This document shows, piece after piece, positions 14,760 to 15,015 of a stretch of DNA of 15,015 bases (within the stretch, counting starts at the first letter, position 1; every line of letters begins with the position of its first letter). Source of the stretch: an uncultured Ruminobacter sp. (GTDB taxonomy: Bacteria; Pseudomonadota; Gammaproteobacteria; Enterobacterales; Succinivibrionaceae); contig CAAFXL010000256.1 of the NCBI GenBank assembly GCA_900767005.1, positions 1 through 15,015 on the forward strand. The letters run 5' to 3'. The position numbers and the translations under genes were made by a program. The notes beneath the pieces were generated by a model that was not told the origin of the DNA, made no database searches, and saw only the letters and a list, made by a program, of their open reading frames with translations.

Positions 14760-15015
14760 TTACTTTTTAGTTACTTGATACTGTTCAAGAGTACCTTTCG
14801 GTAAAGCTGATACAACATAAGCACGCTTAATCATAATGATATTATTTTCATTAATCTGAATTGAAAGAACGCTCTTATCTTCATTTTCTTTTACAACTCG
14901 ACCAATAATACCGCCATTAGTTAGAACTTCATCACCAACAGTAATTTGATTTAAAGCCTGCTGAGCTTCTTTACGTCTCTTATTTTGTGGTCTTAACACG
15001 ATTAGGTAAAAAGCA
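14760..15015 (-). CDS. yajC: YajC, SecDF-associated membrane protein (5' end outside window)
   Basis: YajC is a small inner-membrane protein that copurifies with SecDF. The frame stays open to the window edge: upstream of the GTG at 14999 the codons read A-F-Y-L-I, which continues into V-L-R-P-Q-N-K-R as in E. coli YajC (FYFMILRPQQKR). The GTG is therefore an internal valine codon and the true start lies beyond 15015. What is present is the end of the single membrane helix, the basic LRPQNKRRKE stretch and the cytoplasmic domain with GDEVLTNGGIIGRV, ending PKGTLEQYQVTKK. It is the first visible gene of the yajC-secD-secF operon, whose promoter is not in the window. Confidence 0.95.
   Translation of the reverse strand, partial: AFYLIVLRPQNKRRKEAQQALNQITVGDEVLTNGGIIGRVVKENEDKSVLSIQINENNIIMIKRAYVVSALPKGTLEQYQVTKK

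Noticed and set aside
14997..14999. GTG as the start of YajC
   Set aside because: The codons upstream continue the conserved membrane helix (AFYLI before VLRPQ), so the gene is cut by the window edge.

Overview
The window is AT-rich chromosomal DNA from a gammaproteobacterium. All sixteen genes lie on the minus strand, so transcription runs from high to low coordinates. The best evidence for the lineage is gene order: yajC-secD-secF, trmJ, iscS, pepB, ndk, rlmN, pilW/pilF, rodZ is a thinned-out version of the enterobacterial and pseudomonad layout (yajC-secD-secF-suhB-trmJ-iscR-iscS...pepB...ndk-rlmN-pilF-rodZ). Proteins such as PepB, NlpI, TrmJ, IscS and SecD align closely from memory with their E. 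coli counterparts. A small-genome host-associated member (for example a Pasteurellales- or Orbales-like lineage) would fit, but the family cannot be fixed from the sequence alone.

Layout, read in the direction of transcription. (1) 15015-11901: yajC (5' end outside the window), secD, secF, the accessory part of the Sec translocon, closed by a strong terminator at 11858-11879. (2) 11777-10105: nlpI and trmJ, an outer-membrane TPR lipoprotein and a tRNA 2'-O-methyltransferase, closed by a terminator at 10046-10079. (3) 10031-6713: a metal-handling block. A stand-alone HMA metallochaperone and a zinc-type P1B ATPase are preceded by two SmtB-like operators and followed by a terminator; then come a SmtB/CzrA-type ArsR zinc sensor and an unusual Fur-like protein. 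(4) 6650-4195: iscS and pepB, overlapping by one base, with an extended -10 promoter in front and a terminator behind. (5) 4051-2856: ndk and a cobB sirtuin. (6) 2750-1: rlmN, pilW, rodZ (3' end outside the window) behind a near-consensus sigma70 promoter.

Two regions stand out. First, the isc locus appears collapsed: iscS and pepB, which bracket iscU-iscA-hscB-hscA-fdx-iscX in E. coli, are directly fused into a two-gene operon. iscR is absent, and IscS ends about 15 residues early, without the C-terminal tail that contacts IscU in E. coli. Second, the zinc-export block occupies the place where iscR would be. Its sensor keeps a complete alpha5 zinc site and matching operators lie upstream of the exporter, but the neighbouring Fur-like protein has a normal DNA-binding half and almost no recognisable metal-sensing half.

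No rRNA, tRNA, CRISPR array, transposase, integrase or phage gene was seen. No gene-free stretch exceeds 300 bases; the longest are about 190-215 bases (7555-7746 and 9890-10104) and hold terminators, operators and promoters.
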